Of a stretch of 14,053 nt of DNA, positions 1-6,975 are shown piece by piece. The stretch comes from JAAFHS01 sp031396505 (GTDB lineage Bacteria > Pseudomonadota > Alphaproteobacteria > Rhodobacterales > Rhodobacteraceae), in contig JANNKX010000357.1 in NCBI GenBank assembly GCA_031396505.1, forward strand, positions 1 to 14,053, given 5' to 3'. The stretch's first letter is position 1; every line of letters begins with the position of its first letter. The position numbers and the translations under genes were made by a program. The notes under the pieces were generated by a model. It ran no database searches, was not told the DNA's origin, and worked only from the letters and a program-made list of their open reading frames with translations.

Positions 1-66
1 TCTCCCAGTGGTTTCTTTGTTGTTTCTTGTTGCAGCAGCGGTGGCATGTTTCGATACAAGGCCCGC

Positions 67-105
67 TTGACTGTAGGGTAGCCACCCAAAAGGGCAGGGA
101 GTCAA
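67..105 (-). terminator. Possible terminator-like fold after metG
   Basis: Downstream of the metG stop there is a 6-bp inverted repeat, TTGACT at 67-72 against AGTCAA at 100-105. It encloses a GGGT/ACCC mini-hairpin (76-79 / 84-87) and a CCC-AAAA-GGG element. There is no clear U-tract, so this would be a weak or factor-assisted 3' end at best. No gene is visible in bases 1-131. Confidence 0.22.
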
Positions 106-131
106 CAGATTCCACGATTTTGACCGGTTGG

Positions 132-1850
132 TCAGGCGCGAATGCCCGCAAACCGGGCTTGCCAATCGGCGCGCTCTTCATCGGTGATCTTGCGGAACAG
201 GTTTTCGGGCACGGCAAACGTATGCCCTGCAGGCAGAAAGTTCATCGCAGATTCAATATTTCTTGGCCAGGTCCAGTCCCCAGACCCAACCGCCTGCATC
301 ATCGCGGCGGCCGCATCGGGAATGAAGGGGCGCGAAATGATGGCATAAATGCGGATCAGGTTCATCGCGAGGCGGATCATGGCGGCGGCCTGATCGGGGT
401 CGGTCTTCACCACGGTCCACGGGGCCGCCGATTGCAGATATTCATTGCCCGCGACCCAGAGCGCGCGCAGATCGGCTGCGGATTTGCGCACCTCCATCGC
501 GGCCATGTTGCCCTCGTATGCGCGCAGTTGGGCGGTCAGATCGGCAATCAGCTGGGTTTCGCGCGGGCCATAAGTGCCCCCTGCGGGGATGGTATCGCCG
601 AACTTTGACTTGGCAAACTTGGTGACGCGGGACACGAGGTTGCCCAAGACATCGGCCAGATCCTTGTTCACGGATGTCTGAAAATTCTCCCATGTAAACT
701 CGGCATCAGACGATTCCGGGGCGTGGCTCAGCAGCCACCAGCGCCAGTAATCGGGGGGCAGGATTGACAGGGCCTGATCCATGAAAATGCCGCGCCCTTG
801 GGACGTGGAGAACTGCCCGCCGTCGTAGTTGAGGTAGTTGAACGACTTGATGTAATCGACCAGCTTCCACGGCTCGCCCGATCCCATGATCGTGGCGGGA
901 AAGCTGAGGGTATGAAAGGGCACGTTATCCTTGCCCATGAATTGATAGTAGGTCACATCGTCCGCGCCCTTGTCGGTGCGCCACCAGCGCTGCCATGCGG
1001 TATCGGGCAGGCCATGCGCGTCGGCCCATTCGGCGGTGCAGGCGATGTATTCAATGGGGGCGTCGAACCAGACGTAGAACACCTTGCCCTCCATCCCCGG
1101 CCAAGGATCGTCGCCCTTTTTCACGGGCACGCCCCAGTACAGATCGCGGGTGATGCCACGGTCTTGCAAGCCGTCACCATCGTTCAGCCATTTCTTGGCA
1201 ATCGAGGTGGTCAGGATCGGCCAATCCGTCTTGGAATCGATCCATGCTTGCAGGCGTTCGCGCAGGGCACGCTGCTTCAGATACAGGTGTTTGGTTTCCC
1301 GCACCTCAAGGTTTGTGGAGCCGGAAATCGACGAACGGGGGTTGATCAGATCGGTCGGGTCAAGCTGTTTGGTGCAATTTTCGCACTGATCGCCACGGGC
1401 CGCGTCATAACCGCAATTGGGGCAGGTGCCGGTGATATAGCGATCTGGCAGAAAGCGGTTGTCGTCGATAGAAAACACCTGCTTTTCAGACACTTCCGCA
1501 ATCAACCCGGCCTTGTCCAGGGCGCCCGCAAAATGCTGCGTCAGACGGTGATTGCGCTGGCTTGACGACCGCCCGAAATGATCGAATGACAGCCGGAACC
1601 CGGCGGCGATATCGGACTGGACGCGGTGCATGTCGGCGCAGAATTGTTCCACCGGCACCCCGGCTTTGGCCGCCGCCAATTCGGCGGGGGTGCCGTGCTC
1701 ATCGGTGGCGCAGATGAACATCACCTCATGGCCCCTTGCCCGCATGTAGCGGGCGAAAAGATCGGCGGGCAACTGGCTGCCGACCAGATTTCCAAGATGC
1801 TTGATCCCGTTGATATAGGGGATGGCCGAGGTGATGAGGATGCGCGCCAT
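132..1850 (-). CDS. metG: Methionyl-tRNA synthetase (MetRS)
   Basis: This cytoplasmic class I aminoacyl-tRNA synthetase charges tRNA-Met with methionine using ATP. The protein is 572 residues. The Rossmann catalytic half starts at once, with the HIGH-equivalent HLGN at 18-21. A zinc knuckle follows with Cys143, Cys146, Cys156 and Cys159 (CPNC...CENC). The conserved FYVWFDAPIEY lies near 258-268. The KMSKS-equivalent loop is FSTSQGRG at 347-354, the variant usual in alphaproteobacterial MetRS. The anticodon-binding helical domain fills about 385-540. There is no C-terminal EMAP/Trbp111 tRNA-binding domain, which fits the short form. The start is supported by the family-typical MARILITSA N-terminus and by GAAGGAAG about 8 bases upstream. 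It lies downstream of the YceI gene on the same strand across a 213-bp gap, so it probably has its own promoter. The identification is secure. Confidence 0.97.
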   Translation of the reverse strand: MARILITSAIPYINGIKHLGNLVGSQLPADLFARYMRARGHEVMFICATDEHGTPAELAAAKAGVPVEQFCADMHRVQSDIAAGFRLSFDHFGRSSSQRNHRLTQHFAGALDKAGLIAEVSEKQVFSIDDNRFLPDRYITGTCPNCGYDAARGDQCENCTKQLDPTDLINPRSSISGSTNLEVRETKHLYLKQRALRERLQAWIDSKTDWPILTTSIAKKWLNDGDGLQDRGITRDLYWGVPVKKGDDPWPGMEGKVFYVWFDAPIEYIACTAEWADAHGLPDTAWQRWWRTDKGADDVTYYQFMGKDNVPFHTLSFPATIMGSGEPWKLVDYIKSFNYLNYDGGQFSTSQGRGIFMDQALSILPPDYWRWWLLSHAPESSDAEFTWENFQTSVNKDLADVLGNLVSRVTKFAKSKFGDTIPAGGTYGPRETQLIADLTAQLRAYEGNMAAMEVRKSAADLRALWVAGNEYLQSAAPWTVVKTDPDQAAAMIRLAMNLIRIYAIISRPFIPDAAAAMMQAVGSGDWTWPRNIESAMNFLPAGHTFAVPENLFRKITDEERADWQARFAGIRA

Positions 1851-1977
1851 GAGGGTCTTCCTTCGTCTGCGGGGACGGGTTTAGCGCATGGTGCGGCGAA
1901 GGGGTAGGGGGATAGAGGTTCGGGACGCAAGTGTCTGAGAACGCTTTGTTTACGGGTTGAAATCACCCATTTTCGGC

Positions 1978-2021
1978 GATCTACATTCCATCTACATCGC
2001 ATCTACATTGCATCTCTATGA
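1978..2021. repeat. 11-bp tandem direct repeat, about four units, upstream of metG
   Basis: ATCTACAT occurs three times at exactly 11-bp spacing (1979-1986, 1990-1997, 2001-2008). A fourth, degenerate copy, ATCTCTAT, lies at 2012-2019. On the metG strand the unit reads ATGTAGAT. It lies about 130-170 bp upstream of the metG start codon, in the gap between YceI and metG. An 11-bp period places every unit on the same DNA face, a geometry used by OmpR/PhoB-type response regulators. That role is an inference, and the sequence does not match the pho box as I know it. Confidence 0.6.
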
Positions 2022-2063
2022 AACGCGCCCGGACCTTGCGTTAACCAATTGTCGCGAATCGGG

Positions 2064-2621
2064 TCAATTTGTGCGCGCGATCCGGGCGCGGATATCCAGG
2101 CGGACCTCGTCGCCGACCATATCGGCAAAGCCCGTGGCGCCAAAGGCGCTGCGCTGCACGGCCCCGCGCAACTGCACCGTCAGATGCGATGTGTCGCCCG
2201 CCGCATAGCCCTGCTGGCGAAAGATCTGCGCGTCCAGCGTCACGGGTTTTGTGACACCACGAATGGTCAGGTTGCCTTGCACTGTGGCCCCGTCGCCTTG
2301 CGCGCGAATGCGGGTGGAGACAAAGCGGATGGTGGGGTGGTTGCGGGCATCCAGCACATTGCTGCCTTTCAACGCATCGGCGGCGAAAGGAAAGCTGGCT
2401 GTCGCGCGGGACACATCAAGGATGACGTCGATGGTGGAATTGGCGGCCTGATCGAAATCGAGCGTCAGGTTGGCCTGCGTGATCGGAAAGCGCCCGGTAA
2501 TATCCTGCTGCCCGAAATCGGTTTCAAAGCCGACGGTCGATGCCGCAGGTTCAAGGATGTAATCAGCGGGGGCGGCAAGGGCGGGGGCGGCGAGCAGAAG
2601 GAAGGCAAGCGTAAGGCGCAT
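2064..2621 (-). CDS. YceI-family periplasmic protein
   Basis: This 185-residue exported protein of the YceI family has an extended lipocalin-like beta-barrel that binds isoprenoid or other long lipids in characterised members. A Sec signal peptide is visible: MRLTLAFLLLAAPALA, with likely cleavage after ALA at 16. The mature chain opens with YILEPAASTVGFE, the usual YceI start, and continues with KGSNVLDARNHPTIRF at about 85-100. The GNLTIRGVTKPVTLD core follows at about 116-130, and the C-terminus has FG.TGFADMVGDEVRL. The open frame extends 45 codons further upstream. I chose ATG 2621 because it gives an intact signal peptide and has AGGAAAAGGA just before it. The family is clear, but the ligand cannot be told from sequence. 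No cytochrome b561 partner, a frequent YceI neighbour, is present here. Confidence 0.9.
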   Translation of the reverse strand: MRLTLAFLLLAAPALAAPADYILEPAASTVGFETDFGQQDITGRFPITQANLTLDFDQAANSTIDVILDVSRATASFPFAADALKGSNVLDARNHPTIRFVSTRIRAQGDGATVQGNLTIRGVTKPVTLDAQIFRQQGYAAGDTSHLTVQLRGAVQRSAFGATGFADMVGDEVRLDIRARIARTN

Positions 2622-2906
2622 GGGCGTGTTCCTTTTCCTGTGGGATGCAGTGTAGCACGATCTGCGCGCCAGGCGATGCACCGTGGTGAGGGGTGGTGCG
2701 GGGCGGATATCACGCAGAACCGCTGGCGCGGCACGTTTTCTGGTGGCATGTCGCATGCGCGCCGTGCGGGCCTGCGGCGCGGAGACTTGTGGACGGAAAA
2801 TGCCGGTTCATTGCGACAGCGATGCGCGGGGTTGGTCATGTCATGCGGGTTTAGCCTTGCCCGTGGCATCTGGGGCATTAGGCTGGCACGAGCGGAGGTG
2901 CTGCGC

Positions 2907-3947
2907 ATGAAAACCACGATCCTTGGCCATACGGGCCTGAACGTTTCAACCCTGTGTCTGGGAACGATGACATGGGGCAATCAGAATACCGAAAGCGAAG
3001 GCCATGCTCAGGCCGATCTGGCGGTGGATCAGGGGGTCACGTTCTGGGACACGGCAGAGATGTATCCGGTCAACCCGATCCGGGCGGAAACGGTGGGGCG
3101 CACCGAAGAAATCATCGGCACATGGCTGGCCGCGCGCGGCGGGCGTGACCGGATGGTGCTGGCGACCAAGGTGACAGGCGCAGGGATGGGGCAGGTACGC
3201 GATGGCACACCGATCACCGGCGCGGTGATGCGGGCGGCGGTGGAGGGGTCGCTGCGACGCATGCAGACCGACTACATCGACCTGTATCAACTGCATTGGC
3301 CGAACCGGGGCAGTTACCATTTTCGCCAGATCTGGCATTATGCACCAAAGGCGGATCAGGCGGCGGTCATCGGGCACATGACCGATGTGCTGGACACCGC
3401 GCGGGCCTTGCAGGCCGAAGGCAAGGTGCGCCATTTCGGGCTGTCGAATGAAAGCGTTTGGGGGGCGGCCAAATGGCTGTCGCTGGCGACAGCGATGGGT
3501 GCGCCGCGCATGATGACGGTGCAGAACGAATATTCCCTGCTGTGTCGGCAGTTTGACAGCGATTGGGCGGAGATGGCGGTGATGGAGGCGATGCCGCTGC
3601 TGGCGTTCTCGCCGCTGGCGACGGGGCTGCTGTCGGGGAAATACGCGGGCGATGTAACGCCCGAGGGCACACGGCGGGTGAACAACCCCAGCATGGGCGG
3701 GCGGATCACGCCACGGCTGTTTCCGGCGGTGGCGGCCTATCTGGGGGTGGCAGGGCAGCATGGGCTTGACCCCAACCAGATGGCGATTGCGTGGTGTCTG
3801 ACGCGGCCGTTTCCGGTGATCCCCATCATCGGGGCGACGTCGATGGCGCAGTTACGCATCAATCTGGGGGCGGCGGATGTGGTTCTGACGCCGGGCGTGC
3901 TGGCAGATATCGATGCGGTGCACCGGATGCACCCCCAACCCTATTGA
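2907..3947 (+). CDS. Aldo/keto reductase, Tas-like
   Basis: This 346-residue cytosolic NADPH-dependent (alpha/beta)8-barrel oxidoreductase would reduce carbonyl compounds. The aldo/keto reductase tetrad is visible: Asp48 and Tyr53 in DTAEMYP, Lys88 in ATKVTG, and His130 in YQLHWP. The N-terminus MKTTILGHTGLNVSTLCLGT and the phrase GTMTWGNQNTESEGHAQ resemble the E. coli Tas branch rather than the plant potassium-channel beta-like branch. C-terminal cofactor contacts appear in PIIGATSMAQLRINL (about 307-321). The reading frame stays open far upstream, antisense to YceI. ATG 2907 is chosen because it aligns with the family start and is preceded by GGAGGTG at 2894-2900. The physiological substrate is unknown, and tas in E. 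coli has only a suppressor phenotype in tyrosine synthesis. It appears monocistronic and is followed by a hairpin. Confidence 0.93.
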   Translation: MKTTILGHTGLNVSTLCLGTMTWGNQNTESEGHAQADLAVDQGVTFWDTAEMYPVNPIRAETVGRTEEIIGTWLAARGGRDRMVLATKVTGAGMGQVRDGTPITGAVMRAAVEGSLRRMQTDYIDLYQLHWPNRGSYHFRQIWHYAPKADQAAVIGHMTDVLDTARALQAEGKVRHFGLSNESVWGAAKWLSLATAMGAPRMMTVQNEYSLLCRQFDSDWAEMAVMEAMPLLAFSPLATGLLSGKYAGDVTPEGTRRVNNPSMGGRITPRLFPAVAAYLGVAGQHGLDPNQMAIAWCLTRPFPVIPIIGATSMAQLRINLGAADVVLTPGVLADIDAVHRMHPQPY

Positions 3948-3957
3948 GCACAGCTAT

Positions 3958-3982
3958 TGACCGCAGGGGGTGGATGCGGTCA
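3958..3982 (+). terminator. Hairpin after the aldo/keto reductase
   Basis: A perfect 8-bp inverted repeat, TGACCGCA (3958-3965) and TGCGGTCA (3975-3982), has a 9-nt purine-rich loop and starts 10 bases after the reductase stop. No U-run follows, so it is not a textbook intrinsic terminator. Its position suggests 3'-end formation or mRNA stabilisation. It could also be an operator for the lipoprotein genes starting 26 bp later. Confidence 0.45.
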
Positions 3983-4008
3983 TGAGGGCGGACTAATCAG
4001 GGACCCCG

Positions 4009-4536
4009 ATGATGCGACCACTCCTTGCCATGGCGATGTTTGTGCTGGTGTCAGCCTGCCAATTGGCGCTGCCGGGGGCGAAAGATGTGCCCAATGCGGT
4101 GACGGGTGACGCGATTGCAGTGACGACGCTGGATGCGCCGGTCGAAGGGCTGGCCGCAGCGGAAGCAGTGACTGCGGATGCGGACCCGGCCGCAAATCCG
4201 GATGAACCACAGCCGTTGCAGCCCGTGCCGGACGCGGTGGCCGATGTTGCAGCCGACGCTGTGCCGGAACCCGAAGTGATTGATCCCGCGCTGCAAACCC
4301 CCGAGGCGCTGGCCTGTATCCGGCGGGGCGGACGGTATCTTACGGTGGGGGGGGGCAGCATCACGCGGTCTTGTGTGAAACCTACGCGCGATGGTGGGGA
4401 CCGCTGTGAGCGGGGCACGCAATGCGATGGCGAATGTCTGGCGCGGTCGGGCACTTGTGCGCCGGTCACGCCGTTGTTCGGGTGCAACGAGATTTTGCAG
4501 GATGATGGCAGCCGGGTGACCTTGTGCATCGACTAA
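4009..4536 (+). CDS. Lipoprotein with an eight-cysteine C-terminal module
   Basis: This 175-residue predicted lipoprotein has a hydrophobic leader ending in the lipobox VSAC, with lipidated Cys17. Residues about 20-98 are a low-complexity Ala/Asp/Pro/Val linker that would hold the C-terminal module away from the membrane. Residues 99-175 carry eight cysteines (103, 122, 133, 139, 143, 150, 159, 173), including GDRCERGTQCDGECLARSGTC. This suggests a compact, disulfide-bonded periplasmic domain. I recognise this only as a conserved hypothetical type in Rhodobacteraceae and assign no activity. The start could be ATG 4009 or the adjacent ATG 4012, with AGGGAC a few bases upstream. It overlaps the next lipoprotein gene by 13 bp, implying co-translation. 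Confidence 0.82.
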   Translation: MMRPLLAMAMFVLVSACQLALPGAKDVPNAVTGDAIAVTTLDAPVEGLAAAEAVTADADPAANPDEPQPLQPVPDAVADVAADAVPEPEVIDPALQTPEALACIRRGGRYLTVGGGSITRSCVKPTRDGGDRCERGTQCDGECLARSGTCAPVTPLFGCNEILQDDGSRVTLCID

Positions 4537-5024
4537 TCGCGCGGGTTCTGATGGCGGGGCTGCTGGCGGGCTGTGCAGCGGCGGTGCCGGATGTGGCGGG
4601 CTTTCGCGCACCGGGCGCGCCGATCTATTCCAACGCGGTGATTGCACCGGGTGACTTGGCGGGGGAATGGACGCAGGTGGCGAGCTTTGCCACCACGCCG
4701 GGCTGTGCGGCGGGGGCGGTGACGATTGTGCGGCAAGGGGCAGGGCTGGCGGTGCAAGGGCCCTTGTGCCTTGGCGGCGCAATGGTGGACGCGAGTGGGC
4801 TTTATGCGGTGACGGGGCCGGGACGTATCCGGCGTGACGCGGGGGCTGAATGGTGGGTGATCTGGGCGGATACCAACCTGCGCACGCTGGCGATTGGCAC
4901 GCCGGATGGACGGTTCGGGTTCATCCTGAACAAGGGGGCTGATCTGCCCGCCGACAGGCTGCGCGCGGCGCGCGAGATTTTTGATTTCAACGGTTACGCG
5001 ATGGGGCGGCTGGTGGTGTTTTAA
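4524..5024 (+). CDS. Lipocalin-like lipoprotein
   Basis: This 166-residue predicted lipoprotein has a positively charged start, a hydrophobic stretch and the lipobox LLAGC, with lipidated Cys17. The body resembles bacterial lipocalins (Blc type). It has a GEWTQVASF strand at 47-55, equivalent to the lipocalin GxW motif, then EWWVIWADTNLRTLAIGTP at 109-127, equivalent to the second conserved lipocalin region. FGFILNKGADLPADRL follows, with a closing helix (RLRAAREIFDF). Cys61 and Cys82 could form a disulfide. The likely role is binding or shuttling a small hydrophobic ligand at the outer membrane, inferred from the fold. I chose GTG 4524, inside the end of the preceding gene, because ATG 4551 would leave only about seven residues before the lipobox. 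Its stop codon overlaps the stop of the opposing regulator gene. Confidence 0.8.
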   Translation: MHRLIARVLMAGLLAGCAAAVPDVAGFRAPGAPIYSNAVIAPGDLAGEWTQVASFATTPGCAAGAVTIVRQGAGLAVQGPLCLGGAMVDASGLYAVTGPGRIRRDAGAEWWVIWADTNLRTLAIGTPDGRFGFILNKGADLPADRLRAAREIFDFNGYAMGRLVVF

Positions 5025-5857
5025 AGGCTGCGCAAGTAGGCTGCGACATCGCGCGCGCTGCGTGCGGCTTCGCGCACCAGCCAGTCGAAATGTTCCGACA
5101 GGCGGGCAACACGGGCGCTGTCGCGGAAGGCGAGGTAATCGCGCCCGATGTAGACCACGCCAAGCAGCGGACCAAACACGGTGACGGGGGCGGAAAACAC
5201 CCGGCGGGCATCGAAAAGATAGATGCGCAAGGTGGGATAAAGCTGTTCGCAAAGGCCGGCCATATGGTCCAGTTGGGCGCGGCGGACCTGAGCGGGCAGG
5301 CCGGTATAATAGCCCGTGGCGCTGGCGAAGGCGGCCAGTTCATGCAGCGGCAAGGCGATCTCGTAATCCGACCGCGCGCCGCGCATCCATGACAGGCGGT
5401 CGTCAAACGCGCCAAATGCCTGTTCCGCCGTGCGCCCCAGTTGCGGGCGGTATTCCCATTCGACCATCGCACGGGTTTTCAGCATGTCGGGCAGGGTGGC
5501 CGGCACATGGCGGATTTTATATCCGGCCGCCTCTTGGTGCCAGCCAAAGATCGTCTCGTCGATCAGGGCGCGCGGGGCTTCTTTCATCGTCACGGTCGCC
5601 GCCAGCAGATCGGCAATCGGTTCGGGCCGTCCGGTCAGGCCCAGCAGCCAATCGGCACTGATCAGCAGGGCGGCCGCACAATCGGCGGCAAGCTGCGCGT
5701 TTGGCAGGCGGTCGGTTTGCGCCGACAGAATCTGGCTGATGGTGGAACGATCCACGCCGGTTGCACGGGCCAGCGCGCTTTGGGTCATCGCACGACTTTT
5801 CATCGCCTCGGCCAAGCGGGTCCGGAACAGGGTGGCGCGGTTTGATTTATCCATCAT
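5021..5857 (-). CDS. HTH (XRE-like) transcriptional regulator with a large C-terminal domain
   Basis: This 278-residue cytosolic regulator has an N-terminal helix-turn-helix at about 12-73. The core MTQSALARATGVDRSTISQ at 24-42 is followed by SADWLLGLTG, as in XRE-family proteins. Residues about 80-278 form a separate domain that I do not recognise with certainty. It is rich in aromatic and hydrophobic residues (YRPQLG, YYTGLP, RIYLFDARRVFSAPVTVFG), and an effector-sensing or dimerisation role is plausible. The gene diverges from a fatty-acid desaturase across about 134 bp containing a palindrome. This is the classic arrangement for an autoregulator that also controls its neighbour, and that reading is inference. 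Start ATG 5857, with a second ATG at 5854, has only a weak ribosome-binding sequence. The 3' end overlaps the lipocalin gene by 4 bp. Confidence 0.88.
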   Translation of the reverse strand: MMDKSNRATLFRTRLAEAMKSRAMTQSALARATGVDRSTISQILSAQTDRLPNAQLAADCAAALLISADWLLGLTGRPEPIADLLAATVTMKEAPRALIDETIFGWHQEAAGYKIRHVPATLPDMLKTRAMVEWEYRPQLGRTAEQAFGAFDDRLSWMRGARSDYEIALPLHELAAFASATGYYTGLPAQVRRAQLDHMAGLCEQLYPTLRIYLFDARRVFSAPVTVFGPLLGVVYIGRDYLAFRDSARVARLSEHFDWLVREAARSARDVAAYLRSL

Positions 5858-5868
5858 CTGTTCTTTAT

Positions 5869-5885
5869 TATCACCAATTGTGACA
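5869..5885. promoter_or_regulatory. Candidate shared operator (TATCAC-N5-GTGACA)
   Basis: An imperfect palindrome has arms TATCAC (5869-5874) and GTGACA (5880-5885) around CAATT. Five of six arm positions pair, and the inner four (TCAC/GTGA) are perfect. It sits in the AT-rich gap between the divergent regulator and desaturase genes. It would cover the transcription start of the regulator promoter and the -35 of the desaturase promoter proposed below. The size and position suit an XRE-type dimer, but binding is inferred. Confidence 0.45.
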
Positions 5886-5907
5886 TTATGTTGCGTATGT
5901 TCAGAAT
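5878..5907 (+). promoter_or_regulatory. Candidate promoter of the desaturase
   Basis: On the plus strand, -35 TTGTGA (5878-5883) and -10 CAGAAT (5902-5907) have an 18-bp spacer, each matching consensus at four of six positions. The -35 lies within the palindrome. This match is weaker than the regulator promoter. Confidence 0.28.
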
Positions 5908-5912
5908 TACAA
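5885..5912 (-). promoter_or_regulatory. Candidate sigma-70 promoter of the HTH regulator
   Basis: On the minus strand, -35 TTGTAA (5912-5907) and -10 CATAAT (5890-5885) are separated by 16 bp. The -10 matches the consensus at five of six positions and the -35 at four of six. The start of transcription would fall inside the palindrome at 5869-5885. Confidence 0.4.
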
Positions 5913-5991
5913 GTTTTTCCGGCAAATGGTAGATTTGCTTAGAAAATTTCATGTGGTGATCGTGATAACGCAGCTTTTTGACCAAGACCCC

Positions 5992-6975
5992 ATGACCGAC
6001 CCGGCGACTGACACCGCGCGGCTGCGCAACCTTCCCGCGATTGAATGGCCCACACTTGCCCTGCTGATTGCAACCTACGCGCTGTGGATTGCGGGCACCG
6101 ACGTGATTTATGGCTGGTCACCGCTATTGGGCGTCGTTCTGACAGGCGTGATGGCGGCCCAACATTCGTCCCTTCAGCACGAAACGCTGCATGGCCACCC
6201 GTTCCGGCAGCAGTGGCTGTCCGAGGCCGTCGTGACACCCGGGCTGACGCTGACCGTGCCGTTTGGGCGGTTTCGCGATGTGCATCTGGCGCATCACCAC
6301 GACCCGCGCCTGACCGACCCCTATGATGACCCCGAAAGCAATTTTCTGGACCCTGCGGTCTGGGCCAAACTACCGCGCGTGGTGCAGCTGGTCCTGTTGA
6401 TCAACAATACACTGCTGGGGCGGATGATCATCGGGCCCCTCATCGGCACGGCTGCGTGGTTGCGCAGTGAGGGGCGGCTGATGCTGGCGGGCGACCGGGC
6501 GATGCTGCGGGACTGGGGGCTGCATGCGGTTGGGTTGATCCCTGTCGTGACGTGGCTGTGGATGGCTGCGATGCCGTGGTGGGCCTATCTGATTGCGACA
6601 TGGATCGGGCACGGGCTGTTGAAGATACGCACCTACCTCGAACATCGCGCGCATGAGCTTTGCCGCGGGCGCTCTGTGATTGTCGAAGATCGGGGGCCGT
6701 TTGCTTTGTTGTTTCTGAACAACAACTTTCATGCGGTACATCATGCACATCCGCAACTGCCCTGGTATCAGTTGCCCGCGTTTTACAAGGCACAGCGCGC
6801 GCAGTTCCTGCGCCGCAACGATGGTTATGTGTATCGGTCATATATGCAGATTTTTCGCCAGCATCTTGTGCGCGTGAAAGATCCGGTCGCGCATCCATTG
6901 ATGACGGCGGATCAGACGATGCGGCGGAATGTCGGCACATCGCCCGAGTTGTCAAAAAACGGCACGCCTTGCTGA
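5992..6975 (+). CDS. Integral-membrane fatty acid desaturase family protein
   Basis: This 327-residue di-iron membrane desaturase/hydroxylase would introduce double bonds or hydroxyls into acyl chains or related lipids using O2 and an electron donor. All three histidine clusters are present: HETLH (63-67), HLAHH (98-102) and HAVHH (247-251). An extra EHRAHE lies at 217-222. Hydrophobic segments lie at about 20-58, 129-153, 177-204 and 236-243. Regiochemistry cannot be read from sequence, and a carotenoid-type hydroxylase is an alternative. ATG 5992 (MTDPATDT...) gives the normal family N-terminus. ATG 5926 would add 22 residues, and neither start has a clear ribosome-binding site. Divergence from the HTH gene suggests that protein controls it. 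The last 64 bp are antisense to the end of the NUDIX gene, so the tail after about residue 306 is probably dispensable. Confidence 0.9.
   Translation: MTDPATDTARLRNLPAIEWPTLALLIATYALWIAGTDVIYGWSPLLGVVLTGVMAAQHSSLQHETLHGHPFRQQWLSEAVVTPGLTLTVPFGRFRDVHLAHHHDPRLTDPYDDPESNFLDPAVWAKLPRVVQLVLLINNTLLGRMIIGPLIGTAAWLRSEGRLMLAGDRAMLRDWGLHAVGLIPVVTWLWMAAMPWWAYLIATWIGHGLLKIRTYLEHRAHELCRGRSVIVEDRGPFALLFLNNNFHAVHHAHPQLPWYQLPAFYKAQRAQFLRRNDGYVYRSYMQIFRQHLVRVKDPVAHPLMTADQTMRRNVGTSPELSKNGTPC

Noticed and set aside
798..1565. 255-codon plus-strand open frame opposite metG
   Set aside because: It is a shadow of a strongly conserved tRNA synthetase in GC-rich DNA.
2044..2052. ACCAATTGT, also present in the 5869-5885 operator candidate
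   Set aside because: The shared 9-mer lacks the TCAC/GTGA arms here, so it is probably chance.
2856..2885. Possible promoter for the aldo/keto reductase (TTGCCC with TAGGCT)
   Set aside because: The matches are too weak, only three or four of six positions, to support a call.
2049..2906. In-frame 286-codon extension of the aldo/keto reductase
   Set aside because: The extension is antisense to the YceI gene and has no family similarity. ATG 2907 has a good ribosome-binding site and aligns with family starts.
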